A program made the position numbers and the translations under genes. The notes under the pieces were generated by a model, which saw nothing but the letters and a program-made list of their open reading frames with translations, searched no databases and was not told where the DNA came from. This document shows positions 10,097-19,206 of a stretch of 64,000 bases of DNA, piece by piece; the first letter of the stretch is position 1; every line of letters starts with the position of its first letter. Source of the stretch: Mycobacterium sp. M26 (GTDB lineage Bacteria > Actinomycetota > Actinomycetes > Mycobacteriales > Mycobacteriaceae); NCBI RefSeq assembly GCF_001494595.1, contig NZ_LN929908.1, positions 1,153,716 through 1,217,715 on the forward strand. Reading direction: 5' to 3'.

Positions 10097-10342
10097 ATGA
10101 CCACGGTAGTGACAGCCGACCGAGGGGGATACAACTTTCTGGAGCGCGCTCAGCAGCGCAGTCCGGGTTCGATCCTGGGGCAGATGCTGACCGTGAAACA
10201 GGCCGCGCAGTACCTGGGGATCACCACCACCACATTGCAGCGGCGGATCAAGACCGGTAGCGGGCCGACCCACTACAAGTTCGGCAACCGCATGCTGTTC
10301 AAGCGCGACGATGTCGTCAGCTACAAGATGGCGGGGCAGTAG
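10097..10342 (+). CDS. Small MerR/excisionase-type HTH protein
   Basis: 81 residues from ATG 10097, choosing the start at Met-Thr-Thr-Val rather than the longer open frame. Residues 30-79 form a winged helix-turn-helix of the HTH_17/BldC kind: LTVKQAAQYLGITTTTLQRR, then a wing with FGNRMLFKRDDV. Likely a DNA-binding regulator; excisionase is less likely because no integrase is near. It ends four bases before the convergent SDR gene. Confidence 0.8.
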   Translation: MTTVVTADRGGYNFLERAQQRSPGSILGQMLTVKQAAQYLGITTTTLQRRIKTGSGPTHYKFGNRMLFKRDDVVSYKMAGQ

Positions 10343-10346
10343 CTGC

Positions 10347-11111
10347 TCAGAAGACGGTGTAGCCGCCGTCGATGACCAGGGTCTGCCCGGTGAAATACGC
10401 CGAGCCGCGCCCGGCCAGCCACACCGCCACCGCTTCGTAGTCCTCCGGAGTGCCCCAGCGCCGCAACGGAACTCGCGGCAGGATCTTGGCCTGGGCTGTC
10501 GGCGATTCCAGCAGACCCTCGGTCATCGAGGCCAAGGTCCAGCCCGGCACCAGGGCGTTGACCCGGATGTCGTCGCGGGCCAGTTCGACGGCCAGCGCCC
10601 TGGCCATCGCCACCAGGGCGCTCTTGGCCGCCGCGTAGTGCGTCGAATACGCCATGCCGTCACTGATCGAGACGCTGCTGGTGACCACGATCGAACCGCC
10701 CGCCCCCAGGGTCTTCATGTGACCCGCGGCCGCCCGCACGGTGAAGAACACCCCGTCGAGGTTGACCGCCATCACCCGGCGCCACTCGTCGGTGGTCATC
10801 GTGTCGATGCTCGTCGGGTGCGGACCCACCCCGGCGTTGGCGAAACAGGAATCGAGTCGCCCGAACTGGTCGACGACAGCGTGCACGCCCGCCGTCACCG
10901 CCTCCTCGTCGCTGACGTCGACGACGAACGAGGCGACCGGTGCGCCACCGGACAGCTCGGCGACGGCAGCGTCGTTCTTGGCGGCGTTGGTTCCCCAGAT
11001 GACGACGGTGGCCCCAGCGTCGTGCAGGCCACGGGCCATCCCGAGCCCGATCCCGCCGTTACCACCGGTCACCAGCGCGACGTGTCCGGTGAGGTCGTGC
11101 CAAGCAGCCAC
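10347..11111 (-). CDS. SDR-family oxidoreductase
   Basis: 254 residues, classical SDR. NAD(P)-binding TGGNGGIG (15-22), NAGVG, catalytic Ser in VTSSVS and Tyr-x-x-x-Lys in HYAAAK are all present. C-terminal segment GSAYFTGQTLVIDGGY is typical of 3-oxoacyl-ACP-reductase-like members. Substrate cannot be told; a secondary alcohol/ketone is expected. Stands alone between the HTH gene and the large membrane protein. Confidence 0.85.
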   Translation of the reverse strand: MAAWHDLTGHVALVTGGNGGIGLGMARGLHDAGATVVIWGTNAAKNDAAVAELSGGAPVASFVVDVSDEEAVTAGVHAVVDQFGRLDSCFANAGVGPHPTSIDTMTTDEWRRVMAVNLDGVFFTVRAAAGHMKTLGAGGSIVVTSSVSISDGMAYSTHYAAAKSALVAMARALAVELARDDIRVNALVPGWTLASMTEGLLESPTAQAKILPRVPLRRWGTPEDYEAVAVWLAGRGSAYFTGQTLVIDGGYTVF

Positions 11112-11181
11112 TGCGACAGTCCTTTCCGAGTCATGAGTCGACGCCGAGGGTAACCCGACGGATCGCCAGGTTCGTACCGAG

Positions 11182-13554
11182 CTAGATCATGTCCTTGGCG
11201 GTCAGCCAGCGCATGATCGGCCAGCCCGCGAACACCGGCAGCCAACACGTCAGCACCCGGTAGAGCAGCACCGAGGGCACGCCGACCGCGGCGGGCACCC
11301 CGAAGGCGGCCAGGCCACCGATCAGGGCGGCCTCGACCGCGCCGACACCACCGGGGGTGGGGGCGGCCGACGCCAGGGTGCCGCCCACCATCGTGACGAT
11401 CGTGACGGTCACGAAGTTGGTGTCGCCGCCGAAGGCCTCGATGCTGGACCACAGCACCAGAGCCATCCCCAAAGTCGTTGTCGCACAGCCCAGGACGATG
11501 ATCGCCAGTCTCTTCGGCTCGCGCATCAGGTCCAGCAGCTCGCCACTGACCTCCTGCAGCCTGGGCCGGATCGCGGTGTCCAGCCAGCGCCGGGCCTTGG
11601 GCACGAACAGGAATGTGCCCAGTACGCCGAGTGCGATGCCGCCGATCAGGTACAGCAGCGTGCTGCTCGGCACGAAGTGCGACAGGTCGGCGGTCGCACC
11701 GGCGGCCACGCTGAAGAAGACCAGCAGTGTCACGTGGGTGATCACCTGCACGGCCTGCTGCAGGGCCACCGCCGCGGTGGCACGCAGCGCGCCCAGGCCG
11801 GCCTTCTGCAAAAACCTTGTGCTCAAAGCCAATCCACCCACGCCAGCCGGAGTGGTGGTGGCAGCGAAAGTATTGGCGAACTGCATGATGACGAGATTGC
11901 GGAAGCTGACCACCCCGGATGCGCACGCCCACAACGCCGCTGCGGCCCCCACATAGGTCGAGGCCGACACCGCTAGGCCCAGCAGCGCCCACCACCAGTT
12001 CGCGTTGCGCAGCTCACTGAAGAAGGTCGGCACCGTGCTGATGAAGGGGTAGGCCACGTAGACCAGGGCCACCAACAGCACCAGCTGGATGACCTGTTTG
12101 CGGGTGAAGCGGGTGATCGTCTCGGTCTTGATCTCGTTCGCCCCGGTCTGCCGCTTCACCTCCTCGCGCGCCGCAGCCATCACGGCCTTGGGCTCGGTGA
12201 CGGTCTTGCGCAGCCGGGCGGGCACCGCGGATTTGGTGAGCCGCCGCGACGCGTTGAGCACGGTGTCCTTACCCAGCGCCTCGACGGCAGCGCGCACCGC
12301 CGTCTCCGCGCCGAACCGGTCGCTGGTTGTCACCAGAAGCTGGGCGATATCGGACTGCAGCTGCTCGTCGGAGGCGCCGTACTCGGAGGCCCCGAAACCG
12401 CCGAACAGCGCCTTACCCCCGTCCACGGTGATCTCGCTGAACCGCAGATCGCCGTGCGAGATCTGATGGCGCTGAAGCACTCCCAGCGACCCCCAGACCG
12501 TGGTGGCCAGTCCCTCGTCGGGCGCGTCGGCCACCTGGGTGCCCCGCGGCGGGGTGTGCGCGTATAGCGTCCAGCCCCGGTCAAGGGCGGCGACGGCCAT
12601 CGTGGTGGTATTGGCCACGCCGAGGTCACCGACCGCGATCGTCATCAGCGCCCGGTGCTCGACGGCCCGCCGCATGGAGGCCTGCAGCGGGGCGGTCTCG
12701 GCGTCGCGCAGGATCAGCCAGCGCCAGAACTGGCGCAGCGCACCGGCGCCGCGCTGGTTGGGGCCGTACATCTCGATGACGGCTTCGGTTCCGGCGTCGG
12801 TGCGCGCCGAGAGCTCCAGCGGGCCGTGCCCGGCCGGGCGGACGACGGTCAGCGCGTTGACCAGGAAGCCGCGTTTGGACAGCGTTCGCACCGCACCGTC
12901 CAGCGGCACTTCCAGGGCGGGGGTGCCCACCACCCAGACGACCAGGGCGCCGACGAACCAGCCGACTGCCAGACCGAGCAGTGAGCGGGCCGGGATGATC
13001 GCACTGACCACCAGGTGGATCGGCACGAAGGCCAGCAGCAGCGTCCACCACCACCGGCGCCACCGGGCGGGCAGCCACGGACCGGACACGGTCAGCACGG
13101 CGGCCAGCATGGCGATCCAGCGTGGGTCGTCGAGGAACTGGGACAGCGTGGTCGACAGCCGCTCGGTGAGGTCGAAATGCCAGCGGGGCGCGGCGATACC
13201 GTTGCCGGTGATCGACAGTGCCAGCACGGCGATGGTGCCGGCGGCGGCGTAGGCGCCGAGCAGCTTCCACTGCCGCGCGGCGATCAACCCCACCAGGATC
13301 ATGAACGGCAGCGCCAGGATCGCGATGCCGTAGGCCAGGTAGACCAGGTTGGACTGGGTGGGGGTGAGCACCCCGACGATGCCCGAGACGGACTTCTCCA
13401 GCCCGACCCAGTCGTTGCGGGTGATCAGCGAGCTGGTGATGACGATCGCCAGGAACAGGGCGGCCAAAGCCAGCCGGACGATGTCGTTGGTGCGGCGGGT
13501 CAGCGGTTGCAGCAGCTCACCGGTAACGGTGATGTCGCGTCCGTCCACTCGCAT
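11182..13554 (-). CDS. Large membrane protein: kinase-like domain fused to LPG-synthase/UPF0104 domain
   Basis: 790 residues. The N-terminal third (about 25-230) has six or so hydrophobic helices. The middle (about 240-470) is soluble and kinase-like: His-Gly-Asp-Leu-Arg-Phe-Ser near residue 365 resembles a catalytic loop and Phe-Gly-Gly-Phe-Gly follows where DFG would be, so the metal Asp seems absent. The C-terminal third (about 480-790) has further helices of the lysylphosphatidylglycerol-synthase membrane type (UPF0104), with TTPAGVGGLALSTRF and APTPGGVGAVEAAL. Probably a lipid flippase or lipid-modifying enzyme of the envelope regulated by a pseudokinase; the exact role is unknown. Confidence 0.75.
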   Translation of the reverse strand: MRVDGRDITVTGELLQPLTRRTNDIVRLALAALFLAIVITSSLITRNDWVGLEKSVSGIVGVLTPTQSNLVYLAYGIAILALPFMILVGLIAARQWKLLGAYAAAGTIAVLALSITGNGIAAPRWHFDLTERLSTTLSQFLDDPRWIAMLAAVLTVSGPWLPARWRRWWWTLLLAFVPIHLVVSAIIPARSLLGLAVGWFVGALVVWVVGTPALEVPLDGAVRTLSKRGFLVNALTVVRPAGHGPLELSARTDAGTEAVIEMYGPNQRGAGALRQFWRWLILRDAETAPLQASMRRAVEHRALMTIAVGDLGVANTTTMAVAALDRGWTLYAHTPPRGTQVADAPDEGLATTVWGSLGVLQRHQISHGDLRFSEITVDGGKALFGGFGASEYGASDEQLQSDIAQLLVTTSDRFGAETAVRAAVEALGKDTVLNASRRLTKSAVPARLRKTVTEPKAVMAAAREEVKRQTGANEIKTETITRFTRKQVIQLVLLVALVYVAYPFISTVPTFFSELRNANWWWALLGLAVSASTYVGAAAALWACASGVVSFRNLVIMQFANTFAATTTPAGVGGLALSTRFLQKAGLGALRATAAVALQQAVQVITHVTLLVFFSVAAGATADLSHFVPSSTLLYLIGGIALGVLGTFLFVPKARRWLDTAIRPRLQEVSGELLDLMREPKRLAIIVLGCATTTLGMALVLWSSIEAFGGDTNFVTVTIVTMVGGTLASAAPTPGGVGAVEAALIGGLAAFGVPAAVGVPSVLLYRVLTCWLPVFAGWPIMRWLTAKDMI

Positions 13555-13624
13555 CGCTGGTGACTTTCCTGCCCGGCTCGGCGCCGCCTCGTCGCGGCTG
13601 CGGCCAAACCTATCTGACTTCGCC

Positions 13625-14170
13625 TCAGACGAAGCCGATGTAGCCCAGCAGCGCGGCGGCCCCGACCACGACCAACGGGTTGGTGTTGGTGCGGACGAAG
13701 ATCAGAGTCGCCACCCCGGTGATGAGGTAGGCCCGCCAGTCGTGGTCGGCGGCCTTGCTCATGACCAGCGACGTCGCCAGGATCAGGCCGACGGTCAGCG
13801 GGGCGAAACCCTTCTCCACCGCGATGCGCAGCTTCGACTTCTCGGCCTTCTGCCAGGACACGGTGATCAGGTACATCAGGGTGGCCGCCGGCACCACCAT
13901 CGCCACGGTGGCCAGCACCCCGCCGACAATCCCGCCCACCACACCGGCCACCCCGAGCCCGGCGGCGTACCCGACCAGCGCGACGATCAGGATGCTCGGT
14001 CCCGGCGCGGCCTGCGAGATCGAGAAGATGTCGGCGAACTGCGAGTTCGTCAGCCAGTGGTGGCCGCTGACCGCACGCAGGTGCATTTCGGGTAGCACGG
14101 TGTTGCCGCCGCCGATCGACAGCAGCGACAGCGATCCGAACATGCCCATGAGGGCCAGGTAGGTTTTCAC
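13625..14170 (-). CDS. Chromate-transporter-family protein, C-terminal-half subunit
   Basis: 181 residues, one CHR domain with about five to six helices. The CHR motifs SIGGGNTVLPEM and AAPGPSIL are seen. The start GTG at 14170 overlaps the stop of the partner gene (GTGA). The two short CHR genes together equal one long ChrA, a form known in actinobacteria. Such pairs export chromate or a related oxyanion; physiological substrate untested. Confidence 0.85.
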   Translation of the reverse strand: MKTYLALMGMFGSLSLLSIGGGNTVLPEMHLRAVSGHHWLTNSQFADIFSISQAAPGPSILIVALVGYAAGLGVAGVVGGIVGGVLATVAMVVPAATLMYLITVSWQKAEKSKLRIAVEKGFAPLTVGLILATSLVMSKAADHDWRAYLITGVATLIFVRTNTNPLVVVGAAALLGYIGFV

Positions 14171-14742
14171 GCCTCGGCCGCCGCTGGCTGCTTGCGCGGC
14201 CAGGCCCAGATCAGGCTCAGCGGAGCCAGGATGGCCAGGGTTTCGAGCAGCGGCCAGCGCAGCACGCCATTGAGGATGAAGGCAGCCAGGAACAATGCCA
14301 CCGGCATGACTGACGTGAGGCACTTCTTGCCGGTCTTGATCACCATCGCCAGGGTGAGTGCGACGGCGGCGGCCGACGCGCCGTGCAGGGCACCCTTGAC
14401 CGCCGGCACTTCCTTGAAGGTGAAGTAGACGAAACCCAGCGTCAAGATGATCGCGACCGGGACCAGGCACAGGCCGATCAGGGCGGCCGCCGCCCCGGCG
14501 ATGCCCTTGAGTTTGGTGCCCACGAACACCGCCAGGTTCACCTGGTTGGCGCCCGGGACGATGCGGCACATCGTCATCGCGGACAGGAATTCCTCTTCGC
14601 TCATCCACTGCTTCTGGACCACGACCACCTCGCGCGACCAGGCCGACAGCCCGCCGCCGAAAGAGGCCAGCGCGATATGGTTGAACGACAACGCGATTTC
14701 CCACAACGAGGTCTTGGGCAGGGCGGCGCCGGGTTCACTCAT
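14167..14742 (-). CDS. Chromate-transporter-family protein, N-terminal-half subunit
   Basis: 191 residues, one CHR domain. Contains the family segments SFGGGLSAW and RIVPGANQVNLAVFVG. It precedes and overlaps its partner, so the two should be made in equal amount and assemble as a heterodimer. It begins inside the last codons of the phospholipase-D-like gene (8-base overlap), so all three may be one transcript. Confidence 0.85.
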   Translation of the reverse strand: MSEPGAALPKTSLWEIALSFNHIALASFGGGLSAWSREVVVVQKQWMSEEEFLSAMTMCRIVPGANQVNLAVFVGTKLKGIAGAAAALIGLCLVPVAIILTLGFVYFTFKEVPAVKGALHGASAAAVALTLAMVIKTGKKCLTSVMPVALFLAAFILNGVLRWPLLETLAILAPLSLIWAWPRKQPAAAEA

Positions 14743-15724
14743 GGACTAGGTCCTCGTCGTGCGGGAAGTCCTCTTCGGTATGCGTGGTGGTGTCCAGCGG
14801 GTCGGGCGGCTCGTACTGGTGGGCGGCCTTCCAGTCGCTGGTGAACACCTCGCCGAGGCGGTCTACCACCGCCGGGTCGTCGATGATGACGCCGAGTTCG
14901 CGGCGCAAGTCGAATGCGCTGCGGTCGATGTTCATCGAACCGACCAGCACCCGTTCGTCATCCACGAGCAGCAGCTTGGCGTGCACGCGGAGGTTCTTCT
15001 GCTTGCGCACCTTCACCCCGAACCGGCGCAGCGTGCGCAGTGAGGCGAAGGTGTCGAGGATGTCCCAGTCGCTGATGCCGTGTTTGCCGCCGCACAGCAC
15101 CTTGACTTTCACGCCACGGTCGGCAGCGGCGGCGATGTGGTCGAGGATCACGGCGTCGACGTATTTGGGGTGCTGGATGTAGAGCGACCGCTGGGCGGTG
15201 TCGATGAATCGGGCCATGTGGTAACGCGAATTCGAGTTGCTCCACAGCAGGCCCTCGTACCGGGGCGGGGTGAAATCGCGATGCTCCCAGTCGGCGTCGA
15301 ACACCTCGACGATCTGCGCCACATGTTGCGGGTCGTGGGTGATGATCCCGTAGTCGCGGGTCAGCGTGAAGTACTTGACCATCAGGTTGTAGGTGGCGAC
15401 CATCGCAGCCGTCTTGTCGACGACAATCGATTTCTCGTGTGTCACATAGAATTTCGGGTTCGACCACTGCACCTCGACGCCGGCGTCCTTGAGCTGGTCG
15501 TAGGTTTCGTCGTTCGCCCGGTCGCCGCCGGAGCGCTGGGGGTTGAGCATCACCCGCACATCCACGCCGGCGCTGCGCCGGCCGATCACCGCGTCGATCA
15601 GGCTGGGCTCGGTGAAAGTGAATTGCTTTATCAACAAGGAGGTTTGCGCGGTCTCGATGAACTCGCGGACCGGCTCGAGGCCGTCGTCTGGCTCGACGAT
15701 CAAGCGGGGCGGGTTGGCAGGCAT
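14735..15724 (-). CDS. Phospholipase-D-like HKD-superfamily protein
   Basis: 329 residues with two HKD motifs: His96-x-Lys98...Asp103 and His248-x-Lys250...Asp255, the second followed by GSMN. No signal peptide, so it acts in the cytosol. Candidate activities are phosphodiester hydrolysis, transphosphatidylation or cardiolipin synthesis; the lack of membrane helices makes cardiolipin synthase less likely. The C terminus is acidic. It heads the group with the CHR pair. Confidence 0.8.
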   Translation of the reverse strand: MPANPPRLIVEPDDGLEPVREFIETAQTSLLIKQFTFTEPSLIDAVIGRRSAGVDVRVMLNPQRSGGDRANDETYDQLKDAGVEVQWSNPKFYVTHEKSIVVDKTAAMVATYNLMVKYFTLTRDYGIITHDPQHVAQIVEVFDADWEHRDFTPPRYEGLLWSNSNSRYHMARFIDTAQRSLYIQHPKYVDAVILDHIAAAADRGVKVKVLCGGKHGISDWDILDTFASLRTLRRFGVKVRKQKNLRVHAKLLLVDDERVLVGSMNIDRSAFDLRRELGVIIDDPAVVDRLGEVFTSDWKAAHQYEPPDPLDTTTHTEEDFPHDEDLVHE

Positions 15725-15786
15725 AGGTTTCGGATGCTAGCACCAGAACTTTGCTGGTTGATGAACCTTCTGCTACCCGCGCGGCC

Positions 15787-16386
15787 TCAGGCCGGCGGCG
15801 TGGGCGCGGCCGGTTCGGGCGTTGTCAGACCCAGCCCGGGCGGGAGGTAGATGCCGGCGGCGGGGGCGGTGCCCGGCAGGGGTTGGCCGAGTTGCTCGTC
15901 GGGCATTTGGCCGAGCAGTGCCCCATCCAGATCACCGTCGGAGTACATGGCGTGCAGGCGGCGCAGAAACGCCAGCCGTCCCGTACTCGGGTCCTCGGGC
16001 GTGGGGCCGATGCCCGCGGCGGGCACGCCCTCGCCCGGCGCGGCGGGGGCGACGTTCTGGGGGAGCAGATACTCACTGTTGAATGCGCGCAGGTCGGGTG
16101 CTGCGACGGGGGCCGCAGCGCCCGGTGCCGAGGGCACCGCGTTCTGGCCGAGGATCAGCCCCGGGGCGTAGGCCGACAGATCAGGCAGGCCCAGCGGCCC
16201 GGCCGGTGCGGCATCGCTTTGTGCCAGCACGCTGCCGATGCCGGCGCGGGGTGGGACGTAGGCCGGCGGTGCGGCGGCCGGGTCGACGACGGCCGGATCC
16301 GGTGCCGGGGGATCGGCCGACGCCGGGACCGACGAAATCAGTGCCGCCACGCCAAGTCCCAGACCGGCAAGCAGTGCACCCTTCAT
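15787..16386 (-). CDS. Secreted Pro/Ala-rich protein
   Basis: 199 residues. Signal peptide to about Ala24 (PASA), then a Pro/Ala-rich mature chain with repeated Ala-Pro-Asp-Leu and Pro-Gly-Ala segments. A C-terminal block with MPDEQLGQPLPGTAP has a close counterpart in the next gene upstream, so the two are paralogues. No enzymatic motif. Probably a cell-wall-associated mycobacterial protein of unknown function. Confidence 0.7.
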   Translation of the reverse strand: MKGALLAGLGLGVAALISSVPASADPPAPDPAVVDPAAAPPAYVPPRAGIGSVLAQSDAAPAGPLGLPDLSAYAPGLILGQNAVPSAPGAAAPVAAPDLRAFNSEYLLPQNVAPAAPGEGVPAAGIGPTPEDPSTGRLAFLRRLHAMYSDGDLDGALLGQMPDEQLGQPLPGTAPAAGIYLPPGLGLTTPEPAAPTPPA

Positions 16387-16432
16387 CGCTCACACGGTAA
16401 CGGATGAGGTGAGGTCGATCAGCAGATCCTGG

Positions 16433-16967
16433 TCAGCCGGCCGGCGGCACCGGAGTCACCGGCGGCGCGACGTCGGGCGGTGGCGGCAAGAACTGCTCCG
16501 GTCCGGCGGGCAGCGCCACCCCAGGAGCAGGCGCGGTGCCGGGCAGCGCATCACCGAGCTGGTCGGCGGGCATCCGGCCCAGCGCGCCGTGCAGCAGCGC
16601 ATGCACGCCCTTGAAGGCGTCGACCCGGGCGAACGGACCCGGGGGTGCGTTCTCGGTCAGCAGATACGGCGAGTTCATGTCCGGTGTCGGCATCCGGTAG
16701 TACTGCGGGAACAGCGTGGCCGCCGGTGCCAGCGGATCGGCACCTGAGGGTGAGGGAGCCAGATTCATCACCGTTGACGTCGGTGCCCCGAGCAGATCGG
16801 CCATCGCGTTCACCGGGTTCTGCCGGGTTTCGGTGGCCGCGGTGTACAGCGGATCCGGCGGTGGCGGCGGGGCCGCCTCGCCACCGGGGACCGGAATCGG
16901 CAACGCCGGATCGGGTGCCGGCACGGAGCCCAGCCGCCACCGTGATGGCGATCAGCAACCGGGCCAT
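16433..16967 (-). pseudogene. Secreted Pro-rich paralogue with a frameshift in the signal peptide
   Basis: The ATG at 16967 starts a good signal peptide (MARLLIAITVAAG), but that frame then runs into unrelated sequence. The mature part, with MPADQLGDALPGTAP and a Pro-rich tail, continues in another frame to the stop at 16433. Removing one G from the GGG run complementary to 16929-16931 joins the frames as ...Val-Ala-Ala-Gly-Ser-Val-Pro-Ala-Pro-Asp and gives a 177-residue secreted protein. Either a real one-base insertion or a sequencing error. It is a paralogue of the gene at 15787 and lies just downstream of the porin gene at 16973. Confidence 0.7.
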
Positions 16968-16972
16968 ACCGA

Positions 16973-17656
16973 TCAGAACACCTGGGTGATGCCGTAGTAC
17001 GCGACGATGTCGTCGTTGTCGGTGCTGGAGCTGGTCAGCACCGCGTAGGAACGCAGCGACGATGCACCGACGCAGTTGTCCACCTTGATGTGGACGTCAC
17101 GGATCGTCACACGCGCCGAGGTGCCCTTGAACGACTTCTTGTCGACCACCACGTTGGTGATAGTGCCGGGGCGGGGCTCGACCTCGATCTGGCCCTGGAT
17201 GGGGAACGAGATGGTGCCCGGGGCGGTGAAACCGCCGGTGCCCAGGCTGGCGTTGCCGAGGCTGGCACCGACCGAGCCGTTCAGCTTGACCTTGTCCATT
17301 TCGACGCTGCAGCCGATCTGGTAACCCACTTCGAGCGTTCCGCCGGCGGTGTCACCGGTGGTGTTACCGGTGAAGGTGGCGCCGACCACCCAGTCGCGCG
17401 AGGACAGGGAGGTGGTCAGCGGGGCGACCGGCAGCTGCGTCTCATCCTTGGCCACGACAGTCAGAGTCCGACCGTCGGCGGTCTTGGCGATGCCCGGCAC
17501 CGACGACGCCACGACGCCGGTGTTGACCGGGGGCGGCGCGGCAGCGGCGGCCGGGTCAGCGGGAGGTGACGCCGGGTCGGGATCGGCGTAGGCCGGCGCG
17601 GCCGTGCCGACGGCGACAAGGACGCTTGCCGTCACTGTGGCGAATCGAAGCAGCAT
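16973..17656 (-). CDS. MspA-family outer-membrane porin
   Basis: 227 residues from ATG 17656. Signal peptide to about Ala24 (PAYA), then a Pro/Ala-rich stretch of about 25 residues, then the MspA-like domain: DGRTLTV, GGTLEVGYQIGC and a C-terminal DIVAYYGITQVF. MspA-family proteins form octameric channels in the mycolate outer membrane for small hydrophilic solutes. Odd points are the Pro-rich extension after the signal peptide and two cysteines (GYQIGC and VDNC) that could form a disulfide. It follows a second paralogue, so the two probably form an operon. Confidence 0.85.
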   Translation of the reverse strand: MLLRFATVTASVLVAVGTAAPAYADPDPASPPADPAAAAAPPPVNTGVVASSVPGIAKTADGRTLTVVAKDETQLPVAPLTTSLSSRDWVVGATFTGNTTGDTAGGTLEVGYQIGCSVEMDKVKLNGSVGASLGNASLGTGGFTAPGTISFPIQGQIEVEPRPGTITNVVVDKKSFKGTSARVTIRDVHIKVDNCVGASSLRSYAVLTSSSTDNDDIVAYYGITQVF

Positions 17657-17706
17657 GTCGTCGTGGCGCCTTCCTCGAGATGTCCTGGTGGTTTCGGGTC
17701 GATGCA

Positions 17707-18414
17707 TCAGACGGCCCTCGTGACGCCCAGGTAGGTCACGACGTCGTCGGTGTTGTCGGTGGAGCTGGTGAAGGTCGCGTACGAGCGGATGAAGGACTGA
17801 CCGGCGCACCCGTCGACCTTGATCCGGAATCCGGTGATCGAGACCCGGGATTTGGTGCCCTTGAACGACTTCTTGCCGACCGGCACGATGTTGACGGTGC
17901 CCGGCTTGAGGTCGATCTTGATCTGCTCCGATGCCGACAGGCCGAGGGTGATCGGCAGCAGATTGCCCGAGACGAACGGGATTCCGACGCCCGGCGTGAT
18001 ACCGCCCGTCGTGATCGACTCGATGTCGTCCTGGATGATGCCGCAACCGATCTGGTAGCCGGCTTCCAGGGTGCCACCGGCGAGCTTGGTCTTACCCGAA
18101 CCGGTGACCGCACCCTCGAACACACCGTCGACGAGGTACTCCCGTGACCACGGTGAGTTCGTCAGCGACGCAACGGGTTCCAGCGACTCGTTCTTGGCGC
18201 CGATCGAGAGCACCCAGCCGTCCGGGGTGGTCAGGGTGCCCGGTGCACCCGAGGCGATCGGGGCAGCGCCCGGGCCGCCGGGGGCCGGCGGCGTAGATCC
18301 CGCGGCAACGGGAGCCACGTTCGGGTCGGCCGGCGGATCGGCCAGCCCATGGGGTGCCGTCGCAATGGCGGTGACAAGGCAGGCGCTGAGCAGCGCGGTG
18401 AATCGGTGCAACAT
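17707..18414 (-). CDS. MspA-family outer-membrane porin (paralogue)
   Basis: 235 residues from ATG 18414. Same layout as its neighbour: signal peptide ending near Ala25, Pro/Ala/Gly-rich linker, DGWVLSIGAKNESLEPV, GGTLEAGYQIGC, and C-terminal DDVVTYLGVTRAV. Cysteines at the same two places (GYQIGC and VDGC). KKSFKGTKSRVSITGFRIKV is shared with the neighbour nearly residue for residue. Likely a recent tandem duplication. First gene of the pair, with its promoter in the 211-base gap before the divergent gene at 18626. Confidence 0.85.
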   Translation of the reverse strand: MLHRFTALLSACLVTAIATAPHGLADPPADPNVAPVAAGSTPPAPGGPGAAPIASGAPGTLTTPDGWVLSIGAKNESLEPVASLTNSPWSREYLVDGVFEGAVTGSGKTKLAGGTLEAGYQIGCGIIQDDIESITTGGITPGVGIPFVSGNLLPITLGLSASEQIKIDLKPGTVNIVPVGKKSFKGTKSRVSITGFRIKVDGCAGQSFIRSYATFTSSTDNTDDVVTYLGVTRAV

Positions 18415-18625
18415 GTCGCGATGGGGCCTCTCGATTGAGATCTGATCGTGTCGCTCGCGCGATATGTTTCGGCCCGAAAGTGTCTGATTGGGAAACGGAT
18501 AGCGAAGCTTGGGTTCCCTGTTGCGGTCCAACACGCTTCGTCTCCTGACGGCCGTGATCGGGGCGATTTTCCCGCGGTAGTCTCTGCCGCGTCGGTTGGG
18601 AATCAACTGATTTCGAGAGGAACCC

Positions 18626-19189
18626 ATGACATCAGCACACCGGGTGCCGCGAGCCATCGGCGCGACTGCGCTCGTGCTCCTTCCCGCCCTTATCGCTGCG
18701 CCGGTCGCGTTCGCCGATCCGGCGCCCGTCGATCCCGCGCCGGGTGACGTCACCCCGCCGCCCGTCCAGCAGGTGGTCTCGCAGACCGCACCGATCTCGC
18801 CGGATGCCATGGATGCCGTGTCCTCGGCGTGCCGCCAATTCGGCGGCGCTCTGGACCTGGCGGCGTCCAACTATGAGGACTTCGCCTACAACTCGGCCGG
18901 GGGCGGAAACAGCGTGGACTACCAGGATCCGAATGTGGCCAATGCGAACGTCGTCGGGCGTACCGCGTTGCGCGCGGCCGCGTCGGAGGCCATGTCTGCG
19001 GCGTCGACTCCGGGACTACCCAACGACGTCGCCGCGCCGATGCGGTCATGGTCACTGCGCGCCGCAAAGCTCCTGCTGATCATGGGACTTCGGGGCGGCG
19101 GCGACACGCTGAACTCGACTGCGAACGACATGAACACCGATGCCGGCAACGCCCAGATGGCGTGCGCGATCAACGGGGCGCGCGCCTAG
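18626..19189 (+). CDS. Secreted protein, unknown mycobacterial family
   Basis: 187 residues. Strong Shine-Dalgarno GAGAGGAACCC before the ATG. Signal peptide ending near Ala30 (VAFA), a short Pro-rich spacer, then a mostly helical Ala-rich domain with two cysteines (SSACRQFGG and QMACAING) that probably pair. No catalytic motif. I recognise the general pattern from mycobacterial secreted proteins but cannot name it. A strong hairpin follows the stop. Confidence 0.7.
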   Translation: MTSAHRVPRAIGATALVLLPALIAAPVAFADPAPVDPAPGDVTPPPVQQVVSQTAPISPDAMDAVSSACRQFGGALDLAASNYEDFAYNSAGGGNSVDYQDPNVANANVVGRTALRAAASEAMSAASTPGLPNDVAAPMRSWSLRAAKLLLIMGLRGGGDTLNSTANDMNTDAGNAQMACAINGARA

Positions 19190-19206
19190 CCCCACGAACC
19201 CAAACG

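Noticed and set aside
10097..10342. Excisionase of a phage or plasmid
   Set aside because: The HTH type would fit, but no integrase, repeat or phage gene is nearby, so a chromosomal regulator is more likely.
16973..18414. Porin genes as one fused gene
   Set aside because: Each has its own signal peptide, start and stop with a 50-base gap; they are tandem paralogues.
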